Below the pieces are notes generated by a model. That model was not told where the DNA came from, ran no database searches, and saw nothing but the letters and a program-made list of their open reading frames with translations. From Gracilaria domingensis (Eukaryota; Rhodophyta; Florideophyceae; Gracilariales; Gracilariaceae), in assembly GCA_022539475.1 (NCBI GenBank), contig VCMS01000115.1, positions 91,436 to 155,435 on the forward strand: a DNA stretch of 64,000 bases. The letters run 5' to 3'. A program made the translations under genes and the position numbers. Shown one piece after another: positions 1 to 9,179 of the stretch. Position 1 is the first letter of the stretch. Each line of letters starts with the position of its first letter.

Positions 1-260
1 TCTAACTGACTCAGATGCACCGCACCCCTTCTCTCCATTGCGACCCCCTCCACCTCCAATTCTACACCCTTCTCCACCTCATCACCATCCCCTCTCCTCG
101 CCTCACACTTCTTTCCTTCATCGGCCACTTCCTTCTTCTGCGACATCCGACCAGCCGCCGTAATCACGTCCTCTTCCCGCTTTGGTGACGGCGTCTGCGG
201 TACCTCCTCCCCCTCCAACAGCGCCAACAGCTCCTCATCCTTCACGTATCCGTTCGACAT
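1..260 (-). CDS. Partial hydrophilic protein, copy A of a duplicated gene (runs off the window)
   Basis: An open frame starts at the ATG complementary to 258-260 and continues without a stop to the window edge, giving about 86 residues. The protein begins MSNGYVKDEELLALLEG and is rich in Glu, Lys and Gly. I do not recognise a family. A second copy in the opposite orientation starts at 21609 and matches almost residue for residue over this stretch, but that copy has an in-frame stop later on. Copy A could therefore be the intact member; the part that would show this lies outside the window. The two copies may belong to a transposon open reading frame (a first ORF with a coiled coil, judging by copy B) or to a duplicated host gene. 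Confidence 0.5.
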   Translation of the reverse strand, partial: MSNGYVKDEELLALLEGEEVPQTPSPKREEDVITAAGRMSQKKEVADEGKKCEARRGDGDEVEKGVELEVEGVAMERRGAVHLSQL

Positions 261-592
261 CTTCAGAAAAAGAAGTAGTAGTTGGATCGAAGTTTCCGCT
301 GCGATACAGTGCAATCGAGCTAAACTGTGCTGTCCACCCCCACTGTCCAACCACACGGGCTATATCCAGCACCATGATTGTCCCTGTTTCCCTCATCCCA
401 TTTCCCGCCAAAACATCTACTGTACACCTCCGCACCTTCCAATATTTAAGCGCCATCTCTCTGTCCCCTCTTCACATAGTCCCCACCCACCTCGCCTCGA
501 CCGGCGATATTTTTCTCTTCCACCATAACCTCACTCGATGGTTATAGCAAAACAGGAAGATATTTCCAGTGGAGGCAAGCTAGGGACTAGTG
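1..592. repeat. Inverted repeat arm, partner at 21278-21867
   Basis: Reading the reverse complement of 592 to 1 gives the same sequence as 21278 to about 21867, with scattered substitutions and small indels. The shared block covers the start of the gene above and about 330 bp of its upstream region. It begins near CTAGTCCCTAGCTTGCCTCC in copy A. The spacer is about 20.7 kb and holds both DNA transposons and a Ty3-like element, so this is either an inverted duplication or two insertions of one element family. Confidence 0.8.
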
Positions 593-893
593 ATTGTACT
601 TAGAGTAGCTCACCCTCTGTCTCGACTGCGGGCATCTTCTTCTTCCGTCACATCCTTTGTGGGTTGTGACAAAAAAAGAATATGTCACCACTCGACACCG
701 GATGGGTAACAATGGTAGCACGTAGAGTAGTTCATCCTCCCTCTCAGCGTCCACTGGGGATATATTTATGTTCTCTCACATCCTTTCCCGGTTGTCATAC
801 AAGAGAAATACATCTCCAATGGAGACGGAGAATATAGTCGTGATAACACGTAAAGGTAACAATGTAATAAACAATAAATTTATGCTACTATCT
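593..893. other. No gene seen; weak tandem similarity
   Basis: There is no supportable open frame. Two blocks (about 601-669 and 723-800) resemble each other, both running from TAGAGTAG through a TCACATCCTTT motif, which suggests an old ~120-bp tandem duplication. Otherwise I see nothing. Confidence 0.4.
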
Positions 894-1214
894 CTAACCA
901 ACCTTTCGAAAACCAGCTATGACATGAGCTGGGTTACTCGAGCCAAAGATGGCAGATCCTGCAACTGAAATGTTTGCACCGGCCTTCACTACTCCTTTCA
1001 CAGTACTCAGTCCAATACCCCCATCCACCTGTATCCCTATTCTTGGGTACAACTCCCTTGCATGTCGCACCTTGTCAAGAACACCCTCCATAAACGCCTG
1101 TCCTCCAAACCCTGGCTCCACCGTCATCAACAATAACATGTCTACAACTCCTTCGTTCAGAAGTGCTTCTACGACCTTTATAGACGTATTCGGGCGCAAT
1201 CCAACTCCATCCTT
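894..1214 (-). pseudogene. Ribulose-phosphate 3-epimerase, C-terminal half only
   Basis: The translated fragment carries the signature blocks of pentose-5-phosphate 3-epimerase: MTVEPGFGGQ, the metal-site VDGGI and the phosphate-binding GSAIFG. The enzyme interconverts ribulose-5-phosphate and xylulose-5-phosphate. The wording of the motifs (MTVEPGFGGQ, FMEGVLDKVRHARELYP) is closer to the eukaryotic cytosolic enzyme than to the plastid or bacterial form. Only the last ~107 residues are present. An in-frame TAA (1215-1217) lies just upstream and the N-terminal (beta/alpha)8 half is absent before the next gene begins. An AG at 1212-1213 could be a splice acceptor, but no earlier exon is recognisable, so a truncated gene is more likely than a 3' exon. 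Confidence 0.8.
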
Positions 1215-1611
1215 TTAATTATGGCAATCCAAGTGAAGCTATAGAACCCGTTCACGTCATTTATGAAGCCAAAATGGCACCTTTCATCCTGTATTCAAGC
1301 TCCCCGTAACTCGTACTTTACAACTACTTTACAACTCAGGTTCGAAATCAGTTTCATTCATTGCACACTTTCTACTCTTCCACCTACCTTTCATAAAACA
1401 TCATCACACTTTGTGGCTTGTCGTCTCATACAATCCCTATCATTCATTCAGTACAATCACATATCATACATTTCGCTCACTTTCACAAAGTGAACCATGT
1501 TCCCGTTCTGCGCTTCCCAACCGTTTGTACTTAAGTATCACTCTTTACCCCAGCAGTTCTCCGCCCCATCTTCCATTTCTATCGTCACACAAAAACATTC
1601 GAACACTTGCA
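1215..1611. other. Region upstream of the reductase-like gene
   Basis: Nothing recognisable is coded here. The stretch is pyrimidine-rich from about 1260 and contains a short palindrome, TTCACTTTCACAAAGTGAA (1477-1495). It probably holds the promoter and leader of the plus-strand gene at 1612. An in-frame extension of that gene back to 1411 exists but reads as low-complexity leader. Confidence 0.4.
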
Positions 1612-2514
1612 ATGAACTCCCAGTGCGACATGCCTCCCACTCCGCCTCCGAGTCCCAGATACTCTGACGTCCCTCAGGCCTCATCTCCCGCCCGAAGGAC
1701 TCGGGCCGTTATTGTTGGAAGGGGGCGTATAGGTACCATGCTGGCGAACGAAGAAGATACGGTCATTTCCGCACACGAATTCTGCAGCATGGCTGCTACC
1801 TCTCATCTTTCTGATGTACCGATACTAGTTTGTGGAAGAACGAACACCCTGGAGACCGTAATTCAGGCTTGCCCTTATTCGCTCAGAGAGAATCTCGTTT
1901 TCTTCCAGAATAGGGACATCATACCATTGGTTTCGAAGCTCGGTGTGGACACATGTTCAAAAGTTGTCCTATACGTTGGTGTCCCCTCAAGAAACGCAGC
2001 TCCGCAAGATGGTGTCACTCCTCAAAGTCCGGATGGTCTCACTGTCGCAACAGGAAAGTGGGCCTCCAACGTTGCAGACAGGTTTAGGTCTATGGGTCTC
2101 ACTTGCGGGGTTGTCGACGAAGACACATTTCTCGTAAGCTATTATGAGAAGCTCGTGTGGCTATCAGCGTTCAACATCGTCGGGGCCTCAAGAGGTTTCA
2201 TTCCTATGGACGTAGTCGCTACGGAGTGCAGTACGGTTGTGCTCACAATAATGAAAGAGCTGTTGAAGATAGTTTCGCTTAAGACAGGTACTACTTTCAA
2301 CCTGGAAGAGACCGTTGGGCGACTTCTTGCATATGGGAAAACTCTCGTTGGCTTCCCTACTTCTTTCTCCGACTTTCAGTTTAGGAACGCGTACTTCTAC
2401 GACTTTTCCCGCCAAGAAAGAAACATTGTAGGCGGTGACCCCGCTCCTTTTCATACAAACTACGTCAACGTTGTTAAGGAAAAGTTATCCCCCTCCCCAT
2501 TTCCCCAGCTTTGA
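1612..2514 (+). CDS. Ketopantoate-reductase-like NAD(P)-binding protein
   Basis: A 300-residue protein. Residues ~28-45 contain a Rossmann nucleotide-binding turn, AVIVGRGRIGTML, which is a GxGxxG variant of beta-alpha-beta form. The C-terminal half contains a block, YEKLVWLSAFNIVGASRG, resembling the C-terminal domain of the ketopantoate reductase (PanE/ApbA) family, where a Lys and Asn in a W-K-..-N context bind substrate. I chose the ATG at 1612 because the upstream in-frame extension (from 1411) is low-complexity and because MPPTPPPSPRYSD is a plausible disordered N terminus before the Rossmann fold. The usual family length is 290-330 residues, so it is full length. The reaction is not certain: many eukaryotic relatives have no known substrate. 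It lies divergent to the epimerase fragment. No intron is needed. Confidence 0.7.
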   Translation: MNSQCDMPPTPPPSPRYSDVPQASSPARRTRAVIVGRGRIGTMLANEEDTVISAHEFCSMAATSHLSDVPILVCGRTNTLETVIQACPYSLRENLVFFQNRDIIPLVSKLGVDTCSKVVLYVGVPSRNAAPQDGVTPQSPDGLTVATGKWASNVADRFRSMGLTCGVVDEDTFLVSYYEKLVWLSAFNIVGASRGFIPMDVVATECSTVVLTIMKELLKIVSLKTGTTFNLEETVGRLLAYGKTLVGFPTSFSDFQFRNAYFYDFSRQERNIVGGDPAPFHTNYVNVVKEKLSPSPFPQL

Positions 2515-2573
2515 GGTTAGAACACATGACTTTTCGGTGTTGTACACCTTTTAGAGATAGTTAAACATAAAAG

Positions 2574-3692
2574 TTACTTTATCGAAATGACCTGTTCCCT
2601 AACTTCACGTACAATGGACTGTCGAAGTGAAAACCGGACGTTATCCACAATTTCGCAACTTTTATCGCCGGGATAGATAACAAACGCATCCATCTTCTGC
2701 AACAGGTCTCCAATAGCAGAATCCACTTCTTCTCTCCACTGCCACAGTTTGTTGTACACGAAATTGGAATTGAGGTTCACCTTTGGTACCTTCTGACGAA
2801 TTCGTCTGTACGTCTTGCTCCGAGTAGGTGTCCCTTGTGTTCCAGACCGCTCGCCAGAAACACTTGAACGTGCCATTCTTGCGGACAGAAGCACAACGTC
2901 ACCGTCCTGCTGCTCCGCAGTTTCTGGTGCAGTTTGGGGTACAGATGGACCAGCTCCTTGTGAGGATTGCGCATCCGCGTCTGGAAGGGGACCTTTTATG
3001 ATCTCATCTTCCTCCTCTTGCACAGCCGTCCCCTGCTGAACCGTCTGTTTCGACGCAGAAGATCCCCTTGTGTCGACGGTCTGATTCATCGCAGGAGAAG
3101 CCCTTTTCGACGCAGTGGGCTTCGTAACGGAGGTAGACTTTGTTTGACCTGTCCGCTTCGTAGCTGGGGATGCTCTCGTCTTCATAGACCGCTTCGTAAC
3201 AGACGACGGACCTGCCCGTGGAGGTGCTACTGATGCGCTACCTCTCGGTGTTGATGAACTTCGAATTGGCTCCGTGCGGCTTGTCGGCGTCATCACCTCA
3301 CTCATAGCGCTCACCGTTCCTCGCTTGGACGCCGGAATGCTGGCTGCCACCGGTTCCATCATTTTCCCATCCCAAGGAGCGGCCGTCCGGAGATCCTGGA
3401 TATATTGTGGAAGATCCAGGCCCTCCGCCCGGTAAGGGTAGAACGTCTGACCGCTTCGAATGATGAGAATATTATGAACCATCACAAGACCTGGGTCCAA
3501 TTGCTTCCCGAGCAACTCGCGGCGTAGAACACTTCCAATTCCATGCAAAAACGCTTACCCCACTATCACCTTTCCTTCATTCTCAATATCCATCTGCAGA
3601 GAAACCCGCATTCCACCTTGCAATAATCGAGTGCTCCGCCGAGTGCGAGGAGTCACGCTTTGCGTACGCTTTCGAACACGAGTTGGCTTCAT
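2574..3692 (-). pseudogene. Unrecognised basic, disordered protein interrupted by one in-frame TAA
   Basis: The frame starts at the ATG at 3692 (MKPTRVRKRTQSVTPRTRRS..) and reads 45 codons to a TAA at 3555-3557. It then stays open in the same frame for 324 more residues. The N terminus is strongly basic. The middle (~150 residues) is a Ser/Thr/Lys/Pro-rich disordered tract with TKR/SPA-type repeats. The last ~80 residues are more ordered and may be a small helical domain. The TAA overlaps GGTAAGC, which resembles a splice donor, and an acceptor TTCGAAG occurs ~110 nt on, so a short intron is an alternative to a nonsense mutation. No family was recognised. About 75 bp of its upstream region is shared with the methyltransferase-like gene at 11491, which suggests that both belong to the same element. 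Confidence 0.5.
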
Positions 3693-3756
3693 GTTGAACA
3701 GCTATTGCAGTGAAAGGTGTATATCAACAATACGTTCGCTCTGGACGATACAAGAA

Positions 3757-3845
3757 CGGATGCGAGCCTTTTAAATGGCGACTTACGCTGGGCACCCCCG
3801 CTTTCGGCAGCTCCTCCCAGCGCACTGCCAGTCTCGTCCGTGTCC
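3757..3845 (-). promoter_or_regulatory. Upstream module shared by two minus-strand genes
   Basis: This stretch matches 11508-11600 in the same orientation almost base for base. Both lie directly upstream of minus-strand genes (starts at 3692 and 11491). A TTTAAA box is present in both (near 3769 and 11520), and a CGTAAGT donor-like motif follows the GC-rich part. A shared promoter and 5' leader is the simplest reading. Confidence 0.45.
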
Positions 3846-4059
3846 TGTCCGTGGCCGCTCGCACGCTGATTGTACGCTTTAGAGTCGTGGAGTTCGCGCA
3901 ATGATGACTCACGCGAGCAATGGTCGCGCTCTCTAATCATGCTCTTCAAATGCTTTGCATAGTAGTCAAGAGAACACTCATTTACTTCCATGTACAGCCT
4001 ACTCCCGCGAATACACGTGGACAGCGGCGCCAACGTACCGGCGGCCGGGTGTAGCGAAA
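3826..4059. repeat. Long inverted repeat arm X (partner about 12808-13042)
   Basis: The sequence from CCAGTCTCGTCCGTGTCC onward to the palindrome at 4060 is repeated in reverse orientation at 13042 down to 12808, with about 95 percent agreement by eye. Together with the palindrome next to it, the arm forms a terminal-inverted-repeat-like block of roughly 390 bp at each end of a ~9.2-kb unit. Confidence 0.75.
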
Positions 4060-4357
4060 TCACTGCGGGGCGGCGTGTTTTGGGAGGTCCCGGGAAGGCG
4101 CCGAAATGTGGCCAAAACGTGCCGCGGCGGAGGTACTCGTGGTACCTACCCTAACACGACCGGACCCCCCCGCCCGCGGGCATAAAATCGCACATTTTTC
4201 ACAAAATCGTCCAAAACGTGATCGCGGGCGGGGGGGTCCGGTCGTGTTAGGGTAGCTACCCTAACAAGACCGACCCCCTCCGCCCGCGGGCACGTTCTGG
4301 CCACATTTTGGCACCCTCCGGAGACCTTCGAAAGCACTCCTCCCGGCTCTTCTGGCA
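4060..4357. repeat. GC-rich composite palindrome, copy P1
   Basis: The block reads as a large inverted repeat from CACTGC (4060) to GCAGTG (4352-4357). It contains two smaller palindromes built on TTAGGGTA..TACCCTAA, flanked by CGGTCGTG and runs of C/G, with GCCCGCGGGC blocks. The short AT-rich centre is around ATAAAATCGCACATTTTTC. Copies occur at 11784-12100 and 12489-12807. It encodes nothing and resembles a fold-back (MITE-like) terminus. Confidence 0.75.
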
Positions 4358-4875
4358 GTGATTTCGCTGCACACGCCGTGCACACATATCAAACTAGAGA
4401 AAACTAGCGCTTCACACCCACTTGATCCGCGACTTTTAGCACAATACGCGACCTTTGCAATAGCTCCGAATCGCGACGTGGCCGACATCAGAGCGACTAC
4501 CTGGGCAACCCAAGTCTCCGAATCTTCTCCGCTTACCAATACAGTGGAAAACTTTGGCTTTCTACTGGGACCAAATGCTGGAGAAGCGAAGACACGTTGG
4601 ATGATGGGGTATTTGGGTCGTCCCAGCTTAAGTGCCTTAGAAGACGAATCGAAGTGTTCAAGAGTCGGAACGAAACCGCCTTTCACGAGGGCCGAATTCA
4701 CCAGAGTTATCCTTGTCTTTTCTGGGAAGTATGTAATAGAGTGCTCATCCAGTGTTTCTTTCACGAGACTGAGGAAAGAAGGAAGGGCCTGTTCACCAAT
4801 TTGGTCAAGAATCGACCTTGTGTCCGTACTTGAGAACATCTCTCTAACAGCAGTCCATGTTTTTGAACTGGACAT
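4261..4875 (-). CDS. C-terminal segment of the Plavaka-like transposase (second exon or split ORF)
   Basis: An ATG-initiated frame begins 46 nt after the stop of the upstream transposase ORF and encodes 204 residues. The part FSTVLVSGEDSETWVAQVVALM resembles the small C-terminal module of Plavaka/TNP2-like transposases (a 'F-D-x-VLV ... V-A-Q-V' pattern). This makes it the missing C terminus of the protein encoded at 4921-7287. A TTTCAAG acceptor-like site precedes it, so a short intron across the stop is possible. The last ~70 residues run into repeat Y and palindrome P1 and are probably not functional coding sequence. Confidence 0.55.
   Translation of the reverse strand: MSSSKTWTAVREMFSSTDTRSILDQIGEQALPSFLSLVKETLDEHSITYFPEKTRITLVNSALVKGGFVPTLEHFDSSSKALKLGRPKYPIIQRVFASPAFGPSRKPKFSTVLVSGEDSETWVAQVVALMSATSRFGAIAKVAYCAKSRGSSGCEALVFSSLICVHGVCSEITARRAGRSAFEGLRRVPKCGQNVPAGGGGRSC
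4353..4483. repeat. Inverted repeat arm Y (partner about 11655-11790)
   Basis: Read on the minus strand, this block from GTCGGCCACGTCGCGATTCG to GCAGCGAAATCACTGC is repeated on the plus strand at about 11655-11790. It overlaps the 3' end of the transposase gene, so part of that gene's C-terminal coding sequence is also present, degenerate, at the other end of the unit. Confidence 0.7.
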
Positions 4876-4920
4876 ACTTGAAACACAATGTTGAAGAGCT
4901 CGTAAAGTGAACTAAATCCC

Positions 4921-7287
4921 TCACATTGCAAACCGAGGAAGCTGTGTGGAAGTTCCTGGTAAACCTGGATTACGCTGGTAAGGAGTATTGCCATTCCATT
5001 GCTTTCTAACATGTCCGTGCTCAATGGAGCGAATAGTCTCCTCCACAGCCGTTGCTGTTCTTCTGGACGTCTTTTTGTAGTGTCTCTTAAATAGCAGGTG
5101 TGCATGTTCGTATATGCCTGCGTCGTAGTACTTGATACTTCCCAGACGGCGAATATCGTCCACGAGATGATCGAGAAGATGAAACTTCAGAGTTCCCAGT
5201 CTGGAGGGATGAAAATCCGCCAGAGTCTTTGTTGCGGAACGCTTGAAGGCTTCAATCTCCGAACTAAGACACAGGAGACAGCTTTCAGTCCAATACGGGT
5301 CACGATTGTATCTGAATAAGGTCGAGAGCAAGTCCGAATACTGAGAGAAAACGGTTGTGATTGGGGCAACGTCCTGTTCTCCACAGCATATGTCAAAGAA
5401 TGCTCCTATGAAGGGAAAGACCATGTCAAGTGCTTTGTAGTTTTTGGCCTCCAGCATTCCACGGAGACCGTCTTTCGTGAAGATACCATTCAAAGATTTG
5501 CCTTTCTCCTGCGTGGAGAAATCGATATGTAAACCTTTGGCAGGAGAATCGCGTTCTATGGCAGCTAGAATTGCGTTTGCATGGTTGAAAAGTTGGGTGC
5601 GTATCGTTCGAAATGAACGCGATGCAGATGTTCCTATTGTGGTGCACAGGGTGTCTGACTGCAGTCTCTCGATTGTGGCCGTTTTTATCAACTTTGAGAT
5701 GCCGAGATGCAAGTTGTGTAATGGTTTGAATGAGAACAGACTGTATGGTGACAATCCCGGGATCATTCCAAGGCTTACGGAAGTTTCGAGGAACGAAGGA
5801 ATGAGAGATATGGAATTTGAACGCATCAGAGTATCCGCTTGAGATCTCCTCTCCCTCGCACGACGTGGACGTCTTTCCGCCTCGTCTTTTTGTGGATGTT
5901 GCAAGATAGCTGTGTATGTCTTTCGGATGCTTTTCGTGTGCTTTTGAGAACGTCCGTTGAATGAGGTGGGAATAGGACTGCATAAAGATGAGCGAGGGGC
6001 TTTGCATCTATGACACGGGCTTTCCGTTTTGGTGCCATGAAGAATAGACAGAATGTCCTTAGCCTCAGGAATATCCGCACAATAACTTGCAAGCAGAGGA
6101 TGGCACACTCGACTTAGTTTGTCTTCGCCGATGAACTGAAAACCTTTCTGCGTGAGATTTAGAATGGGCTCCAGGACTTGACGAAGAGATTCTTGAAGGA
6201 TTTGCATCCTGGACTCGCGTAGAGACTTGCTAGAAACAAATGGCATTGCGTCTGCTTCAGATGCGGAAACCTCGATCAGTGTGGTAGGGAAGTATGCCAC
6301 TACTGTGAGGTCATCACGGATACACTTACGGCGAAGCTGGTCGGAGAAGTTGAGAAATATGAGGTGAAGAGGATAGGGGGTAACCGATGTTTGCTTTAGA
6401 GTTGTTGAAGACTTATCGGTGTATACCTGCAGAAGACCTACGAAAGATTCACTGTAGCTTATTTCTTGGGAGTACCACACTATTCTACTATCCAAAGAGC
6501 CCATGACCATTTCCTTAAGTTTTGAGGTGGCTTCTCTTGCGAGAGAGCCGGACATGGGGTGAGATATTTTCGTGGAGTGGGTCTGAGGTATAGAGTGGAA
6601 GAATGTGTTTTCGTTGTTAGCCAACTGGAGCTGTTTCACAAGTGTCTGAACGGGGTCTCTCGTGTAGAGGGTGGCGCTGAACTTACATCCTTCTGGCGAG
6701 ACAGTTCTGCGATTGAAACCGTCCTTTGAGGCGTATCGTTCGAAAATGGCGTTCTTCAGATCTGTACAGCGCTTGGAACTTGTTATGGTCTCGTTGAATC
6801 GCTTTTGCGAGAATCGCGGGTCCCGAAGTAGCCCAATTAGCTCGTCTGCCTGACGATGACCAAGGTTGGAAGCTACTGAAGCCAGACAAACCGTGAGATA
6901 ATCCATATGCAAATCACCAAGGGCCTCCTCAGAAGGCACTGGGCGGGAACTGCTTCCGTGTTCTCGCTCTAATGACGCGGGACCCGGGGAAGGAGAAACA
7001 CAATGCGAAGTGTCCGGAATGGGAGGGGCGCACGGAGTGGGGTCGACGATGTCCTCGGACACTGGAGGCTCGGGAAGGCGACAAGGGGCAGTGAACGTTT
7101 CGGAAGATGCGGGCGCGGGCGCGGAAAGCTTGAGACGCTTGCTTCTCCGAATGGCCCGGCTATTTTCGTTTTCCAGCGCTGCTTTCAGACGAAACGGGCA
7201 ATGGTTGACATGCTGTTGAAGAGATAAGACTCCTCGGCGAGTAACGAAGGGGCACCCACGCTTCTTATGTGTACAGTAGTAGACCAT
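4921..7287 (-). CDS. Plavaka/TNP2-like DDE transposase
   Basis: A 788-residue protein from the ATG at 7287; an upstream extension to 7371 uses a non-ATG start. Residues ~5-31 form a Cys/His cluster (CTHKKRGC..QQHVNHC), the DNA-binding finger seen at the N terminus of Plavaka transposases. The central part matches the DDE core of that family: YTDKS followed by YPLHLIFLNF, CADIPEAKDI..CHRC, and a final helical segment (KFHLLDHLVDDIRRLGS). Where other members have Asp in a D-x-x-H context, this one reads FKPLHNLHLG, so one catalytic acid may be replaced. The C-terminal module lies after a stop, at 4261-4875. These elements are cut-and-paste transposons and, in fungi, often travel with DNA-modification genes; compare the gene at 9180-11491. 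Confidence 0.75.
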   Translation of the reverse strand: MVYYCTHKKRGCPFVTRRGVLSLQQHVNHCPFRLKAALENENSRAIRRSKRLKLSAPAPASSETFTAPCRLPEPPVSEDIVDPTPCAPPIPDTSHCVSPSPGPASLEREHGSSSRPVPSEEALGDLHMDYLTVCLASVASNLGHRQADELIGLLRDPRFSQKRFNETITSSKRCTDLKNAIFERYASKDGFNRRTVSPEGCKFSATLYTRDPVQTLVKQLQLANNENTFFHSIPQTHSTKISHPMSGSLAREATSKLKEMVMGSLDSRIVWYSQEISYSESFVGLLQVYTDKSSTTLKQTSVTPYPLHLIFLNFSDQLRRKCIRDDLTVVAYFPTTLIEVSASEADAMPFVSSKSLRESRMQILQESLRQVLEPILNLTQKGFQFIGEDKLSRVCHPLLASYCADIPEAKDILSILHGTKTESPCHRCKAPRSSLCSPIPTSFNGRSQKHTKSIRKTYTAILQHPQKDEAERRPRRARERRSQADTLMRSNSISLIPSFLETSVSLGMIPGLSPYSLFSFKPLHNLHLGISKLIKTATIERLQSDTLCTTIGTSASRSFRTIRTQLFNHANAILAAIERDSPAKGLHIDFSTQEKGKSLNGIFTKDGLRGMLEAKNYKALDMVFPFIGAFFDICCGEQDVAPITTVFSQYSDLLSTLFRYNRDPYWTESCLLCLSSEIEAFKRSATKTLADFHPSRLGTLKFHLLDHLVDDIRRLGSIKYYDAGIYEHAHLLFKRHYKKTSRRTATAVEETIRSIEHGHVRKQWNGNTPYQRNPGLPGTSTQLPRFAM

Positions 7288-7651
7288 GGGAAGAAGAAAT
7301 GAACGAGAAACGACGACAAAGACTGCAAGGGAAGGTCGTCCGAAGGGAGAAGGAGGTCGAGCGACAGTCAAGATCGACGTGTTGCTCAGAACGGATAATA
7401 TATTTTGAGTTTAAATCACGTGCTTTCGTTCAAAAAGGAACGTAGGTACACGTCGACCTCAACACAAGGGTGTACTTCTCGTATTATCTACCACTGGTTA
7501 TAAACCTCTGGTTTCCCAACGTTGTACGCTGTACACTTGTCCAATCTCGCACAGAAAAATAAATCTCTTCCCTCCGCCGCCGCCCCCGCCCGTCCGACGT
7601 CCGATCTTTTGTTACCGTCGTGATCCGTGCCATCCTCGCGTTCTACTCCGC

Positions 7652-7717
7652 TCCGTCGTACGTTTTTCCGCCCTCGCACTCGCTACGAAGTGCGAGGGCG
7701 GAAAAAAGTACGACGGA
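7652..7717. repeat. 29-bp hairpin between the transposase and the tandem array
   Basis: Arms 7652-7680 and 7689-7717 are complementary over 29 bp with one mismatch and an 8-nt loop. The arm sequence runs TCCGTCGTACGTTTTTCCGC onward. It lies upstream of the minus-strand transposase gene. The rest of 7380-7980 shows no gene; a pyrimidine-rich tract is found at 7560-7600. Confidence 0.8.
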
Positions 7718-7979
7718 TTACGAAGTAGCGTGCTGAGAATGGATTCCATTAAGCGGACATGAAGCGTACCTTATTCTCTTTCTCCGACCTCGTCGGACGC
7801 CTCCATAAAGCGGACAGCATCCGTATCTCACGGATGTATTCCGTGCAGTCTTTCCGTGCAGTCTTTTCGTACGTGCTTCCATTTCCTTCTACGTATCTTT
7901 GTTCTAAACTAACCAATCCTCACCACGTCTCTTCGCGCTCTGCGACATGTAAACGGCAGGAAAAAGGCTTTGGGTTACT

Positions 7980-8880
7980 TTTGCGAGTTACTAGGTCCCT
8001 CGACTTTTCTAGCGCAACGTTTCTGTTTTGCTCTTATCAATGGTACGTTCTATCGCATTTCAACTGTATCCAACGGAGCATTGACTAACTTATGGATACT
8101 TTCTGCTTGCGTATACAGGAAAACGACCAATTTCATTTCGTCTCTCAAGATCGATCTCTGGCTGTTCGGGATAGGCGATTCTGGTACTTGGTTGGGACAT
8201 AGGCTGCTCTCTCGTTTATCGCATCTTGCGGTATGTTTGCTGCTTGGGCATTCTTGGTGTCCTTGGTTGTGAGTTCTCGCTTCGACACCTTTTCGCGCTT
8301 TACGATGATGGTGGGCTGGTAATCTAACCGATCCTTTTCCTGCTTCTTCTTCCGTTTGCGAGTTACTAGGTCCCTCGACTTTTCTAGTGCAACGTTTCTG
8401 TTTTGCTCTTATCAATGGTACGTTCTATCGCATTTCAACTGTATCCAACGGAGCATTGACTAACTTATGGATACTTTCTGCTTGCGTATACAGGAAAACG
8501 ACCAATTTCATTTCGTCTCTCAAGATCGATCTCTGGCTGTTCGGGATAGGCGATTCTGGTACTTGGTTAGGACATAGGCTGCTCTTTCGTTTATCGCATC
8601 TTGAGGTATGTTTGCTGCATGGGTATTCTTGGTGTCCTTGGTTGTGAGTTCTCGCTTCGACACCTTTCGCGCTTTACGATGATGGTGGGCTGGTAATCTA
8701 ACTGATCCCTTTCCTTCTTCTTTTTCATTTTGCGAGTTACTAGGTCCCTCGACTTTTCTAGCGCAACGTTTCTGTTTTGCTTTATCAATGGTACGTTCCA
8801 TCGCATTTCAAATGTATCCAACGGATCATTGACTAACTTATGGATACTTTCCGCTTGCGTATACAGGTAAATGACTTTTG
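7980..8880. repeat. Tandem array, ~375-bp unit, 2.4 copies
   Basis: Units start at TTGCGAGTTACTAGG at 7980, 8355 and 8731; the third is truncated near 8880. The copies differ by a few substitutions and small indels. Each unit contains the same 76-nt stretch that looks like a spliceosomal intron on the plus strand: GTACGT donor, TTGACTAACTT branch-like motif and TATACAG acceptor (8043-8118, 8418-8493, 8791-8866). Open frames in both directions are short and are by-products of the repetition. Confidence 0.85.
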
Positions 8881-8912
8881 ATGCGTACGTAGCTCACGAG
8901 TTGCAGGTGCAG

Positions 8913-9056
8913 GTTCCTCAAGTAGGGAACCATGCATCTGGGCATGGTTCCCTACATGAGGAACGGAGAGGATGAGGCGCTTCGAGTGCGTATTTGTTCT
9001 ACCGATACCGCACTATGGTGGAGGTGCAGTCTGCGGCATCTGCCGCAGATTGCGCC
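8913..9056. repeat. Two adjacent hairpins
   Basis: The first has arms 8913-8935 and 8942-8964 (23 bp, one mismatch, 6-nt loop). The second has arms 9023-9038 and 9041-9056 (16 bp with two transition differences and a 2-nt loop). They lie between the tandem array and the 3' end of the methyltransferase-like gene. Nothing else is seen in 8881-9179. Confidence 0.7.
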
Positions 9057-9179
9057 TACACTCGCTCCATCATGGGGAAATGGTACATGTAATATAGCGA
9101 AGTAGTGGTTAGCAAAAGCGGTCGATATAAGAATAGATACGAATAAAACGGTATGATTTCATAATGGGCATCATCTGTA

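Noticed and set aside
182-547. 121-residue plus-strand frame at the left edge
   Set aside because: Antisense to the start and upstream region of copy A of the duplicated gene; its inverted twin (21337-21687) is also antisense.
4134-4275. Interstitial telomere
   Set aside because: TTAGGGTA occurs only as single units inside palindromes, not as a tandem array.
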